Source of the DNA: Streptomyces flavofungini
GTDB taxonomy: Bacteria > Actinomycetota > Actinomycetes > Streptomycetales > Streptomycetaceae
Length of the DNA: 64,000 bases
Reading direction: 5' to 3'
NCBI RefSeq assembly: GCF_030388665.1
Contig: NZ_CP128846.1
Coordinates: 9,024,001 to 9,088,000, forward strand
A program made the translations under genes and the position numbers. Within the stretch, counting starts at the first letter, position 1. Every line of letters starts with the position of its first letter. The notes under the pieces are model-generated. The model worked only from the letters and a program-made list of their open reading frames with translations. It did not search any database and was not told the origin of the DNA. This document shows positions 17,601-25,306 of this stretch, piece by piece.

Positions 17601-18645
17601 TGTCCTCGTACCCCTGCAATGTCAGTGTCCGGCCGCGCCGTCGCCGCCAGGTCTCCCGCAGCGCGTGCGACAGCAGCGGCAGCGCCCCCGGCTCACTCCC
17701 GGCCTCCCGCACGAGGCGGGCGGTCAACTCACGTTCCACGATGAGCCCCGAGACCTGCGCGGGCTTCACGACCGCCTCCCGAAGCTCGGCGGCCGACATC
17801 GCCGTGACCAGCAGGCTCGCTTCCGACAACACGTCCGCCAGAGGCCGGTGTTCGGCGCAGCGGCCGTAGAAGTCGGCCCGCACACCGAGCACCACCCGCA
17901 GCCGGGTGCCAGGACTCCTCGCCGCCAGCAGCCCGTCGACGAACGCGGCCCGCTCCTGCGGATCCCGGCACAGCGTGAACACCTCCTCGAACTGATCCAC
18001 GATCAGCCAGGTGTCACCGTCCCCCTCGGCGGGCGTGAGCACTGATGTGTGCGTACGCAAAGGATGCTGGCCCGGCGTGAGGATCCGCAGGGCCGCGGGA
18101 CGCTCCGCCGCGTCGTCGACGCGCCGGAGCCGGGGTATCAGCCCCGCCCGCAGAAGCGACGACTTGCCGCTCCCGGAGGGGCCGAGGACGACGGTGAAAC
18201 GGGACTCGCGCACACGCCGCACCAAGTCCTCGGTCAACCGCTCCCGCCCGAAGAACAGCCCCTCGTCACCGGGCTCGTAGCGCGTCAGACCCCGGTACGG
18301 CGACTGCCCGCCGCCGTCCTCGCCCTCGCCCAGCGACTCCTCGACCAGCTCCCGCGACACCTCGTGCCAGCGACGCTCCCACTCCTCGGAGTCGGCCCCG
18401 CAGGCTCGCGCGTACGCGACCACCACCGCCAGCGACGGCAGTCTGTCCCCCGCGGCCGCCTGCGAGAGCGCCGTCACCGAGTAGCCCACCTGCTGCGCCA
18501 TCACCCGGTACGAGGGTGCCCCCGCCTCCTGCCGCACCTTGCGCAACCCCACCGCGAACCGGGCCACCGGCCCGTCCGCCGGATCGAGCGGCTTTTCCCG
18601 ACGCCCCACCCACGCCCCCCGTATTCCGTTGATCAACCGTGCCAA
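14617..18645 (-). CDS. XRE-HTH / STAND NTPase / WD40-repeat protein
   Basis: A 1,342-residue multidomain protein. Residues about 26-95 form an XRE-type HTH (FAVGLRKVRQEAGAPSYRVMA). A linker leads to SPYRGLTRYEPGDEGLFFGRE and the nSTAND1 NTPase: P-loop GPSGSGKSS (155-163), Walker B WLIVDQFEEV (213-222), and the family LAHEALITSWPRL at 431-443. One transmembrane helix lies near 523-545. The rest is a WD40 beta-propeller (for example FSPDGKRVALTVWDV, FSHDNATLAVAT), interrupted near 730-790 by an Asp/Pro/Gly/Ala-rich insert. Such proteins are thought to be signal-activated switches that oligomerise. TTG 18645 is the longest start; GTG 18612 has the better ribosome site. Trigger and output are unknown. 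Confidence 0.85.
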   Translation of the reverse strand: MARLINGIRGAWVGRREKPLDPADGPVARFAVGLRKVRQEAGAPSYRVMAQQVGYSVTALSQAAAGDRLPSLAVVVAYARACGADSEEWERRWHEVSRELVEESLGEGEDGGGQSPYRGLTRYEPGDEGLFFGRERLTEDLVRRVRESRFTVVLGPSGSGKSSLLRAGLIPRLRRVDDAAERPAALRILTPGQHPLRTHTSVLTPAEGDGDTWLIVDQFEEVFTLCRDPQERAAFVDGLLAARSPGTRLRVVLGVRADFYGRCAEHRPLADVLSEASLLVTAMSAAELREAVVKPAQVSGLIVERELTARLVREAGSEPGALPLLSHALRETWRRRRGRTLTLQGYEDTGGVHGAIARTAEDVHARLSDGRKELARLILLRLIAPGEGAQDTRRPIPRAELDFGDRDEVDAVVDLLARARLITLDDDTVDLAHEALITSWPRLGAWVDAHRDRLRAHRHLTEAARTWEELAHDPGALYRGARLTTAAEHFPADGDGCADLTGPELSFLTASRRARSRARRRRRVLSGALAVLVALSVVAGAVAWRESRTSERRHVEAEARRIAAAAATMRGHDPVTAMRLSVAAWRLAESTETRAALLGAMAQKEESSFSRPGAESEAVATELTADGRTLVGVGAKRVRTWDMRELRPRARSYPGLGKLAAQDPEVTVSPDGRTLAVSTLESTVLWDVRAGRVRSRLPATNGPNVTFSPDGKRVALTVWDVDGSDPPDGPDDMGVPWGVGGPDSPRGAGGADAPAGAGRADQLESGDSPDEAEGPEASSSKVFDVRTGRAVLTLRQRHSEKSQSFALSADNRLLARCDEEGPLEIWDIARRSRLSPAWMAKDKKRFECRGASFVFTPDSRHLARVTGRDIRRWDLRSGREAPRVLSKGLQDVRFSKDNTFVMASTADGVAMWRLAAPGTPVLRRATVGDAFWGFELDLDAGAVRYFNETRTVLHSLSVRSAVEAPWRKEYFSPGRLAADGRTQAVVRHAKGAKELRLVDTRSGRTVFEPKVEPCPRGSEDSPVAADPDDVATQELSAAEMTDPEQAEECSDLMAFSADGRYFAYGRARQLGDPGASTRERVTVWDVRKGREHASVVLEADEMGGSGLDGLVLSADGSRLYLARTSMQETTEVWDLRSGGRPEKVRTLKDISGTLAVRRDAARVASWQAIADPRSGRTVRTSLSGTLTSELAFSPGGQYLAAGDAYGRVTVWNGTGTTRRAVLTAADSDAPPTADGDGVTALAFSHDNATLAVATRSGVLQLWDVPSSQPLGSPLPTPGDTITSLAFSADDRTLYAGGSHVPLQKYSLDPASLVAAVCERAGSGLSRRDWRTYLPDLSYRATC

Positions 18646-18894
18646 CCTACGAGCCGCCCGCCGCCTGCAGCAAGCAATGCGGCGGCTCCGCGCGGGTCGC
18701 GCGACGCCACCGGTCGGCCCCGCCGGGATTGTTCACCAGCACGGAAGCGGGGTGCTGAACAACGCCGCACCCTGTGAACTCTTCGTCATCAGCACGGCCA
18801 AGGCCCGCTTCGGCGCGGGGCCTGCCGCGCTGTCGATCCGCGGGTTCCGCAGGCCTCTGCGCGGAGGCCGGCCCGCGGCAGGGAGGGACGAGAC

Positions 18895-19401
18895 ATGACT
18901 GCATCGACGAAGGCCCGCACCCGCTGGCGCACGACGTTCACGAGCATCGGCGTCACCGGAGCGTTCGCGGGCCTCGTGCTCGGCGGCGCGTCGTCCGCCG
19001 GCGCGTCCGGCGCGGCATCGGACGACAAGACCGTCGGCGCGTCGGCCGCCGCCGCGCCGAGGGGCTTCCACGCCACCTCCAGCAGCACCAAGGCCAAGAT
19101 CAGCGGGACGTACCAGTACTGGTACGCGGGCAAGGACGCAGGCGGCCGCGCCTTCTACGACGGCAAGTTCTCCGGTGCCACGGCCCAGGACCGCGCGCCG
19201 GGTGACGGCTACGAGGCCGTCCTGGCCCTCAAGTACGACGAGTTCAAGGGCGGCGGCTGGCGGACGGTCAAGAACCGTGTGGCCGTCGTCAACAGCACCA
19301 AGTCGTGGTCGTTCAAGGCCAAGGACAAGGTCACCGCGTACGCCTGCGACCGCAAGGTGGGCACGAAGAAGCTCCTGAACTGCAAGCCCTGGAGGTTCTG
19401 A
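18895..19401 (+). CDS. Small secreted protein of unknown function
   Basis: A 168-residue exported protein: basic start, hydrophobic core (TSIGVTGAFAGLVLGGASSA) and Ala-rich cleavage zone, then a basic mature domain (GTYQYWYAGKDAGGRAFYDGKF ... YEAVLALKYDEFKGGGWRTVKN ... KVTAYACDRKVGTKKLLNCKPWRF) with two cysteines near the C-terminus that may pair. It is predicted to be beta-rich. GGGAGG lies seven bases before ATG 18895. A very strong terminator follows the stop. I do not recognise a named family. Confidence 0.75.
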   Translation: MTASTKARTRWRTTFTSIGVTGAFAGLVLGGASSAGASGAASDDKTVGASAAAAPRGFHATSSSTKAKISGTYQYWYAGKDAGGRAFYDGKFSGATAQDRAPGDGYEAVLALKYDEFKGGGWRTVKNRVAVVNSTKSWSFKAKDKVTAYACDRKVGTKKLLNCKPWRF

Positions 19402-19780
19402 CCAGCGTCGCGCATGGGTCTTTGCTGTACAGGGGACAGCAAAGACCCATGCGCACCTCCGCCCCGAACGGGGACTGGCGCTGAGGCAGCACGATGAACG
19501 CCGTGCCCCGGGCCAGGTCGATGCTGGAGCGAGGCGGCGCCCCGTCGCTCTCGTCGTCCTGCACCAGCAGCTCCACCCGCCGCTGCTCCAACTCGACGGT
19601 CTTGTTTCCGTTCACGACTGCCGTGAACTCGTCGAAGGCCGTGTTCGACAGCGACCGCCCAGCGCGCCTGCGCAGCCACGGGATCAACCCCAGCCCCGTG
19701 AACCAGCGCCACACGCTCTCCACCAGGGCGAACAGGACGAGCTGACACACGAACGCCGGGAACGACAGAAGCCAGATCGT
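19331..19780 (-). CDS. DUF6191-like membrane protein with an extended C-terminus
   Basis: The first about 100 residues match the DUF6191 pattern of Streptomyces: a single N-terminal membrane helix (WLLSFPAFVCQLVLFALVE), a basic stretch, FDEFTAVVNGNKTVELEQRRVELLV and DDESDGAPPRSSIDLARGTAFIVLP, where the family usually ends. Here the frame has no stop and continues for about 48 residues through the neighbouring terminator hairpin and into the antisense of the secreted protein's 3' end. The start is GTG 19780. The tail (CCPLYSKDPC, then Ser/Arg-rich) looks accidental, so I think an ancestral stop was lost. Confidence 0.55.
   Translation of the reverse strand, partial: TIWLLSFPAFVCQLVLFALVESVWRWFTGLGLIPWLRRRAGRSLSNTAFDEFTAVVNGNKTVELEQRRVELLVQDDESDGAPPRSSIDLARGTAFIVLPQRQSPFGAEVRMGLCCPLYSKDPCATLVRTSRACSSGASSCPPCGRRRTR
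19410..19454. terminator. Strong convergent terminator, 19-bp perfect stem
   Basis: Arms 19410-19428 and 19436-19454 are perfectly complementary over 19 bp (GCGCATGGGTCTTTGCTGT and its complement) around the 7-nt loop ACAGGGG. It begins 8 nt past the stop of the secreted-protein gene and lies within the extended end of the convergent DUF6191-like gene. Confidence 0.85.
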
Positions 19781-20216
19781 CACGGACGACCCCTGGCGTA
19801 CGTCTTCCGGCAGGGATGCCTGCCTCCCTCGCGAGCAGCGCACCCGATCCGGAGCGTCCGTGACAGTGGCCGCCCGGCTTCCTCGACTGCCGTGACTGCC
19901 GTGACTGCTGTTTCGCCCGCCGCCGTTGGACTCGCCTCGCTGCTGGTCATGAGATCACTGTTCCGGATGTGCGGGGCGCAGGCATCGGACCAGCGAATGA
20001 TCCGCTTCCCCCGCGCGGCGGAGGCTCCGCCGCAGACATCCCCCATGGCCGGATCCTGTCAGGACATGACCAGCACGCCACCACCGGTGACGCAGTTGAC
20101 CAGCGAGTCTTACCCCGTGCCCCGGTCCGTGGGCACGAAGCCCGCATCACCTCGCACCGCACAAGGAATGTCGCCATGGCCCAGCGCGAGCCCCAGCCCG
20201 CCACCACCCCGCCACC
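19781..20216. other. Gap without a supported gene
   Basis: About 435 bp between the DUF6191-like gene and the decayed quinone reductase. Repeats of CTGCCGTGACTGCCGTGACTGC type occur at about 19887-19907. No coding pattern or family motif is visible. Confidence 0.45.
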
Positions 20217-20804
20217 ATGCGGGCCGTGTCCCAGGGCCGGGCCGGAACCCCCGACGTCCTGTAGGTCGTCCGGACCGGGCGGCCGGAGCCGGGCCGGGGC
20301 GAGATCCTGGTCCGCGTACAAGCGGCGGGCGTGAACCCGGCCGACTGGAAGACCCGCGCGCGGGGGATGTTCGCCACCGGGGCGACGCCTCCCTTCACCC
20401 TCGGGTTCGACGTGGCAGGAGTCGTCGAGTCGGCGGGCCCGGGGGTGACGATCTTCCAGCCCGGCGACGAGGTGTTCGGGATGCCCCGCTTCCCGCACCC
20501 GGCGGGCGCCTACGCCGAGTACGTCACGGCACCCGCCCGGCACTTCGCGCCGCGCCCGCGCGGCCTGGACGCCGTTCAGGCGGGCGCCCTGCCGCTGGCC
20601 GCGCTCACCGCGTGGCAGGCCCTGGTCGACACCGCCCGGCTCCGGGCGGGACAGCGCGTACTGATCCATTCCGCGGCCGGTGGCGTCGGCCACCTGGCCG
20701 TACAGGTCGACACGGTGTTCCCGCTCGAACAGGCCGCCCAGGCGCACGCGTTGGGCGAGACGGGCCGCAGCACGGGAAAGATCGTCCTGGAGGTCGGGAG
20801 GTAG
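20217..20804 (+). pseudogene. MDR quinone reductase, amber-interrupted and internally deleted
   Basis: From ATG 20217 the frame reads a typical MDR start (MRAVSQGRAGTPDVL), hits TAG at 20262-20264 where relatives have Glu or Gln, and continues in the same frame with GEILVRVQAAGVNPADWKTRA, LGFDVAGVVESAGPG and VLIHSAAGGVGHLAVQ. Immediately after the Rossmann glycine loop it jumps to the last part of the protein (QAAQAHALGETGRSTGKIVLEV). Compared with a normal length of about 310 residues, roughly 110 residues of the nucleotide-binding domain are missing. It cannot bind NADPH normally and is a pseudogene. Confidence 0.8.
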
Positions 20805-20843
20805 GAAGCAATCGGTGGGGGAGGGCCGGGGTCGACGCCTAGC

Positions 20844-21623
20844 ATGAGCCCCATGCGTGAGTTCTTCACAGCTGAGCAACGGCGGTTGTCGTTCCTCGAC
20901 TTCGGCGGTTCGGGTCTTCCGGTGCTGGCGTTCCACGGGAACTTCAACGAGGCGGCGGTGTTCGCCCCCCTGGCACGGGCGCTGGCGCCGCGGTGGCGAG
21001 TGATCGCACTGGACCAGCGCGGGCACGGCGAGTCCGATCGCGCCGAGAGCTACGGACGGGCCGACTTCGTCGCCGACATCGCGGCCTTCCACCGCCACCT
21101 GGGACTCGGCCCGGTGGCGATCCTCGGTCACTCCCTCGGCGGCGTGAACGCCTATCAGTACGCCGCCCGGCACACGGACCGGGTCACATCCCTCATCGTC
21201 GAGGACGTCGGCGCCGTGGTGGACATCGACCCGACGTACACGGCACGACTGCCGCGCAGGGCGCCGTCCCGCGAAGCGCTGGCTGAGGCCATCGGCTGGA
21301 CGGCACCCTATTTCGAGTGCTCACTGCGCCAGTTCGACGACGGCTGGGGATACTCCTTCGGCATCGACGACACCGTGCTCACGCAGAAGGCCCTCACCGG
21401 CGATCACTGGAGCGACTGGGAGTCGGTGACCTGCCCGACCCTCCTGATCCGAGGAACGGACAGCGAGGTACTGACCCAGGACCACGCCCAGGAAATGATC
21501 GCCCGCCGGGCAGGCCGCGCACAGCTCGCCGAGATCCCCGCCGGACACGTCGTGCACCACGACGCTCCCGCCCAGTTCGCCGCCGCCGTACGCGCGTTCC
21601 TGTCTGCGCGGACCGCGGCGTAA
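20844..21623 (+). CDS. Alpha/beta-fold hydrolase
   Basis: A 259-residue hydrolase of the epoxide-hydrolase/haloperoxidase-like type. The oxyanion region is LAFHGNFNEA, the nucleophile elbow is GHSLGG (VAILGHSLGGVNAYQYA), a later acidic residue follows LLIRGTDSEVL, and the catalytic His lies in IPAGHVVHHDAP. The conserved DQRGHGESD loop is present. Substrate is unknown. ATG at 20844 or 20853 could be used. It follows the decayed quinone reductase and precedes a VOC gene on the same strand with a 42-bp gap. Confidence 0.85.
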   Translation: MSPMREFFTAEQRRLSFLDFGGSGLPVLAFHGNFNEAAVFAPLARALAPRWRVIALDQRGHGESDRAESYGRADFVADIAAFHRHLGLGPVAILGHSLGGVNAYQYAARHTDRVTSLIVEDVGAVVDIDPTYTARLPRRAPSREALAEAIGWTAPYFECSLRQFDDGWGYSFGIDDTVLTQKALTGDHWSDWESVTCPTLLIRGTDSEVLTQDHAQEMIARRAGRAQLAEIPAGHVVHHDAPAQFAAAVRAFLSARTAA

Positions 21624-21665
21624 AGCCGTTGTCGGCGCTCGGACGGCCCCTGTTATCGTGCGCCG

Positions 21666-22094
21666 ATGCCAACGATCAAGAAGTTCCAAGTCACCTTCGA
21701 CTGCGCGGAACCCGAGCGCCTGGCCCGTTTCTGGTGCGAGGTCTTGGGGTACGTCGTACCACCGCCACCGGAGGGCTTCGTCACCTGGGACGACTACTGG
21801 CAGTCCCGGCCCGCCGAGGAGCGGGACGCCTGGTTCGCGTGCAGCGACCCCTCGGGCGTGGGTCCGCGGCTCCACTTCCAGCGCGTCCCCGAAGGCAAGG
21901 CCGCCAAGAACCGGGTGCACCTCGATGTACGGGTCGGCACCGGACTCGTGGGGGAGGAGCGCCTCGCCGCCCTGGAGGCCGAACGCGCCCGACTGGTCCC
22001 GCTCGGCGCGGTCCATGTGCGCACGCTGTACGACGGCAACGACTCGTGCATCCCGATGCTGGACATCGAGGGCAACGAATTCTGCATCGACTGA
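21666..22094 (+). CDS. VOC (glyoxalase-like) family protein
   Basis: A 142-residue vicinal-oxygen-chelate protein of the short, single-polypeptide glyoxalase-like group common in actinomycetes: opening FQVTFDCAEPERLARFWCEVLGY, central LHFQRVPEGKAAKNRVHLDV, and closing IPMLDIEGNEFCID. Conserved positions that can carry metal ligands (His in NRVHLDV, Glu in EGNEFC) are present. Reaction unknown; relatives include glyoxalases, dioxygenases and antibiotic-binding proteins. It is probably cotranscribed with the upstream alpha/beta hydrolase. Confidence 0.85.
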   Translation: MPTIKKFQVTFDCAEPERLARFWCEVLGYVVPPPPEGFVTWDDYWQSRPAEERDAWFACSDPSGVGPRLHFQRVPEGKAAKNRVHLDVRVGTGLVGEERLAALEAERARLVPLGAVHVRTLYDGNDSCIPMLDIEGNEFCID

Positions 22095-22135
22095 GCTTGT
22101 CGCCGCCTCGTGGCCCCGCGGCCGCGCGGTCGAGC

Positions 22136-22168
22136 GGGCGGTACGGGCGGTACGGGCGGTACGGGCAG
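22136..22168. repeat. Tandem GGGCGGTAC repeat
   Basis: Three perfect 9-bp copies plus a partial fourth in the convergent gap between the VOC and TetR genes. Confidence 0.75.
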
Positions 22169-22265
22169 TGTGGATATCGTCGCTGACGTCGTGCGGGAAC
22201 GCGGCGACGAGCGCGACCACCGCGCCACCACTGGCGGCCGACCCCGGATACGCGGCAGGCCGACC

Positions 22266-22805
22266 CTAGAGACCCAGCGGAGCGAGCACCGCGTCCACGA
22301 CCTGCAACCGCCGCTCCCGCGACCAGTCCTCCGACGCCTCGAACCCGGTGAAGACCAGCCCACCGACGAGGACATCGACGACGTCCGCATCACAGGGGCT
22401 GCCGACCAGGTGCCGCACCACCCCGTCCCACCAGCGGTTGAACTCCTCGAGCTCGGCGCGCACGACCGGCTCGGTCGGCGCCCCGAGCACGATCGCCAGC
22501 CAGATCCGCTGCGCCTCGGCCCCGGTGCCGAGCACCGCCCACTCCACCAGCGCGCGCAGAGGGCGTTCACTGTCGGCCAGCAGTTCGGTGATCTGGACCC
22601 GCCGGGCCTCGATCTCGTGGCGCACGGCGATCCGGATCAACTCGTCCCGGCTGCTGACGTAGTGCGTGACCTGCGAGGTGGAAGCACCGACGGCCGCGGC
22701 GACGGCGCGGATCGTCGCCTCGCGGAAACCACGCTCGGCGGCGATCTTCAGGACCGCGGCACCGATGTCGCGACGGCGGGCTGCGTGATCGACCTGACGG
22801 GGCAC
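22266..22805 (-). CDS. TetR-family transcriptional regulator
   Basis: A 179-residue TetR protein: HTH in residues about 8-55 (HAARRRDIGAAVLKIAAERGF, then IRAVAAAVGASTSQVTHYVSSRDELIRIAV), followed by an all-alpha ligand domain (RALVEWAVLGTGAEAQRIWLAIV, EEFNRWWDGVVRHLV). The only start that fits the HTH is GTG 22805; its ribosome site is weak. It is divergent from the flavin amine oxidase gene, with a palindrome between them, and probably represses that gene. Confidence 0.85.
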   Translation of the reverse strand: MPRQVDHAARRRDIGAAVLKIAAERGFREATIRAVAAAVGASTSQVTHYVSSRDELIRIAVRHEIEARRVQITELLADSERPLRALVEWAVLGTGAEAQRIWLAIVLGAPTEPVVRAELEEFNRWWDGVVRHLVGSPCDADVVDVLVGGLVFTGFEASEDWSRERRLQVVDAVLAPLGL

Positions 22806-22836
22806 CCGGCCACTGTTGCACGGCCCGCACCCTTCA

Positions 22837-22852
22837 TGCAACGCTCGTTGTA
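22837..22852. promoter_or_regulatory. Candidate TetR operator
   Basis: Near-perfect palindrome TGCAACGCTCGTTGTA (arms match 6 of 7 around a 2-nt centre) in the short divergent region between the TetR gene and the amine oxidase. A second TTGATGCAA-type element follows at about 22859. Assignment rests on symmetry and position. Confidence 0.5.
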
Positions 22853-22886
22853 AAACACTTGATGCAAAAAAGCGGGAGGGGTGGAG

Positions 22887-24214
22887 ATGCCTGATGTCGC
22901 CGTGGTCGGTGCCGGGTACGCGGGGCTGTGTGCCGCACGCGGACTCCGTACGGCCGGACTCGACGTCGTCGTGCTGGAAGCAACCGACCGCGTCGGCGGC
23001 CGCACCCTCACCGCACGGCTCCCCGGCGGCTGGGCCATCGATCTCGGCGGTCAGTGGATCGCCCCCGCCCACACCCGGTTCACCGCCCTGGCCCGCGCCT
23101 ACGACGCGGCCACCTTCACGGGCCACACGCAGGGCGACAACCTGCTCCTGACCAGGACCACGAGCCGCCGCTTCGCCGGACAACTCCCGCCGCTGCCCCC
23201 GCACGCGACCGCCGTCCTGGCGCCGGCGCTCTGGAAACTGGACCGCCTCAGCACCCGCGCACTCACCACCACCGAGGCGGAGCGCCTCGACTCGACCACC
23301 GTCGCCACGTGGTTGCGCCGCCGCCTGCCCGTGCCCCGGGCCCGCCGCCTCGCCGAAGCGGTCCTGGGCGCGGAGCTCTCGGTCGACGTCGCGAGCGTGT
23401 CCTTGCTCGCCCTGCTCACCGCCGTCCGCAGCACCGGCGGCGTCAGAGCCGGCGCGGAGGCCGAGACCGCAGGAGCCCTCTTCGTCGACGGCGCGGACGG
23501 CCCCGCCCGGTCCATCGCCGCCGAACTGGGCGACGCCGTCCGCCTCGACACCCCCGTGACCTCCCTCCACGACACCGGCGACGAAGTCCACGTCGCCGAC
23601 ATCCGAGCCGCCCGCGTGATCGTCGCCGTTCCGCCACCCCTGGCCGGCCGCATCCACTACACCCCGCCCATGCCCGCGCCCCGCGACCAGCTGACGCAGC
23701 GCATGCCGATGGGCGCGGCCCTCAAGACCTTCGCCGTGTACGACACCCCCTTCTGGCGCGCCGACGGCCTCTCCGGCCTCGCACTCGACCTCGACGGCCC
23801 CATGACCTTCGACGCCTCCCGCCCCGGCGGCCCCGGCCTGCTGTGCACCCTGGCCAACGGCCCCGCGGCCCACCACCTGACCCGCCTGCCCCCGCCCGAA
23901 CGCAAGGCGACGATCATCGAGTCTCTCGTGCGCGGATACGGACCACGAGCGGCGCACCCCACCGACTGGCACGAGAAGGACTGGAGCGACGCCCCGCACT
24001 CCCGAGGCGGATCAACGCCTACTTCCCGCCGGGAGTCCTCACCACCGTCGGCTCCGCCCTGCGCACCCCCGTGGGCCGCATCCACTGGGCCGGCAGCGAG
24101 ACCGCCACCCAGTGGTCCGGCTCCATCGAGGGCGCGATCCGCTCCGGCGAACGAGCCGCCGACGAAGTCCTCGCGGCGGAGCCGGCCTTCCAGGACCGCC
24201 TCAGGACACCGTGA
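22887..24214 (+). pseudogene. FAD-dependent amine oxidase with one frameshift
   Basis: From ATG 22887 (GGAGGGG upstream) the frame reads a flavin amine oxidase: dinucleotide motif [39 protein letters not shown], and substrate-domain sequence. Near 24009 the frame breaks; the conserved C-terminal FAD segment ([38 protein letters not shown]) continues one frame over to 24214. Restoring one G at the GG of 24009-24010 yields [10 protein letters not shown], exactly as expected, and a 443-residue oxidase. If the break is real, the FAD site is lost; if an assembly error, the enzyme is intact and oxidises an amine to imine with release of hydrogen peroxide. Confidence 0.8.
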
Positions 24215-24317
24215 CCGCCGCACCAGCGCACCCGGAGCACGCGGAACCGTCCCGGCGCGTCCCGCGTGAAAGGCTCTTGTGCTGTCAGCTGGTGGTGGAG
24301 TGACGGGAGGGGACGGG

Positions 24318-24878
24318 ATGAGAGCCCGTACGTGGATGAATGCGGCGGTATCGGCGTGCGTGGTCCTGGTGGCGAGTGCGTGCGGCCCCGAGGAGTCGCA
24401 GGGGGACGCGGACACGAAGCCGTCCCGGCCGTCCGCGTCCACCGGAGCGAAGGAGCCGTCGGTGACGCCCTCCGCGTCCGCCCCGGCCAAGAAGCCGTCG
24501 GCCACCCCGCCCGGCGACCGGCCCGCACCGAAGACGAAGCAGGGCGCGATCCGGCGGTACGAGCAGTACCTGCACGCCCTCGGCCGCGAGGACATCGACA
24601 CGGTCTGCGAGGTCGCAGGGCCCGCCGCGAAGAAGGCGGAGGAGGAGGGCGTCGGCCCGTGCACGTCGACGTACGTCACCGTGTTCAAGATGATCTCCCC
24701 CGCGCAGAAGAAGGCCCTGAGGACGGCGACGGTCGACCCGCAGCGCGTCCTCGTACGCACGCCCGCGAAGATCGAGATGCCGGTCGCGGCGGTGAGGTCC
24801 ACGGCCACCTTCTCCGAGAGCGACCTCGGCAGCTACACCCTGGAGTACCTCAAGAAGGACTGGTACATCACCGACTGA
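24318..24878 (+). CDS. Lipoprotein of unknown function
   Basis: A 186-residue lipoprotein. ATG 24318 follows GGGAGGGGACGGG and gives a signal with lipobox VLVASAC (Cys 18). A Pro/Ser/Thr/Lys-rich linker of about 50 residues leads to a folded domain (GAIRRYEQYLHALGREDIDTVCEVAGPAAKK ... GPCTSTYVTVFKMISP ... LEYLKKDWYITD) that resembles the helical-plus-sheet SnoaL/NTF2-like domains found in many exported Streptomyces proteins, with two Cys that may pair. Function unknown; acts at the outer face of the membrane. Confidence 0.7.
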   Translation: MRARTWMNAAVSACVVLVASACGPEESQGDADTKPSRPSASTGAKEPSVTPSASAPAKKPSATPPGDRPAPKTKQGAIRRYEQYLHALGREDIDTVCEVAGPAAKKAEEEGVGPCTSTYVTVFKMISPAQKKALRTATVDPQRVLVRTPAKIEMPVAAVRSTATFSESDLGSYTLEYLKKDWYITD

Positions 24879-24982
24879 ACCGACCGAACCGGCTGCTGAC
24901 CGAACTGACTGAAGGGGCCGCGCTGGCTGAACCGACCGAACGCGACGCGCCGTACGCGACGACGCGCGGCGCCGGTCCGGAG

Positions 24983-25090
24983 TCACGCCGGGGCGGGCAG
25001 GTCGATGCGCGCGAGCTCCGCCGGGTCGACCACGGCGGTGATCTCGGTGATGCGGCTGCTGGCGACCGTGAGGATGAGGAGGAAGTCCGT
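24983..25090 (-). pseudogene. C-terminal fragment of an ECF sigma factor (SnoaL-containing type)
   Basis: The reverse strand reads TDFLLILTVASSRITEITAVVDPAELARIDLPAPA and a TGA stop, which matches the extreme C-terminus of SigJ-like ECF sigma factors with a SnoaL-like domain (ITEI...VxDPxxLARxDLP). Only about 35 codons remain; the join to the next fragment is abrupt. Confidence 0.45.
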
Positions 25091-25177
25091 GCGATCAACC
25101 TCGAGATCGCCCTGGCGAACTTCCTCAACCGCATCAACAGCACCCTCAAGGAACCGGCAGGTCAGCTCTGGACCTGA
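25091..25177 (+). pseudogene. C-terminal fragment of an AhpD/carboxymuconolactone decarboxylase-like gene
   Basis: Reads AINLEIALANFLNRINSTLKEPAGQLWT then stop. This parallels the C-terminal helix of AhpD-like proteins (compare ITLLNALNRLNVIIRQPAG in the intact gene 130 bp downstream). SigJ-like sigma factors and AhpD-like genes are often neighbours in Streptomyces, so this and the previous entry look like the two ends of a deleted pair. Confidence 0.45.
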
Positions 25178-25306
25178 CGGTGGCCTGTCGAGCCGGTGTC
25201 ACATTCCGTGGGGCTGTCTCGTCGGATGGGCAGGGACGCACACGGTCCCGTGAACAGCCGCTCCGTTCCCGTGCGGGCGGACAGGCCTTGAAGTGGGGAG
25301 ATGTTG

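Noticed and set aside
15370..18045. Open frame antisense to the STAND/WD40 gene
   Set aside because: Random-looking Arg/Pro/His-rich sequence; the sense frame carries P-loop and WD40 motifs.
24868..25149. Stand-alone 93-residue reverse-strand gene
   Set aside because: The full frame is Ser/Arg-rich noise; the meaningful signals are short sigma-factor and AhpD-like remnants in other frames.
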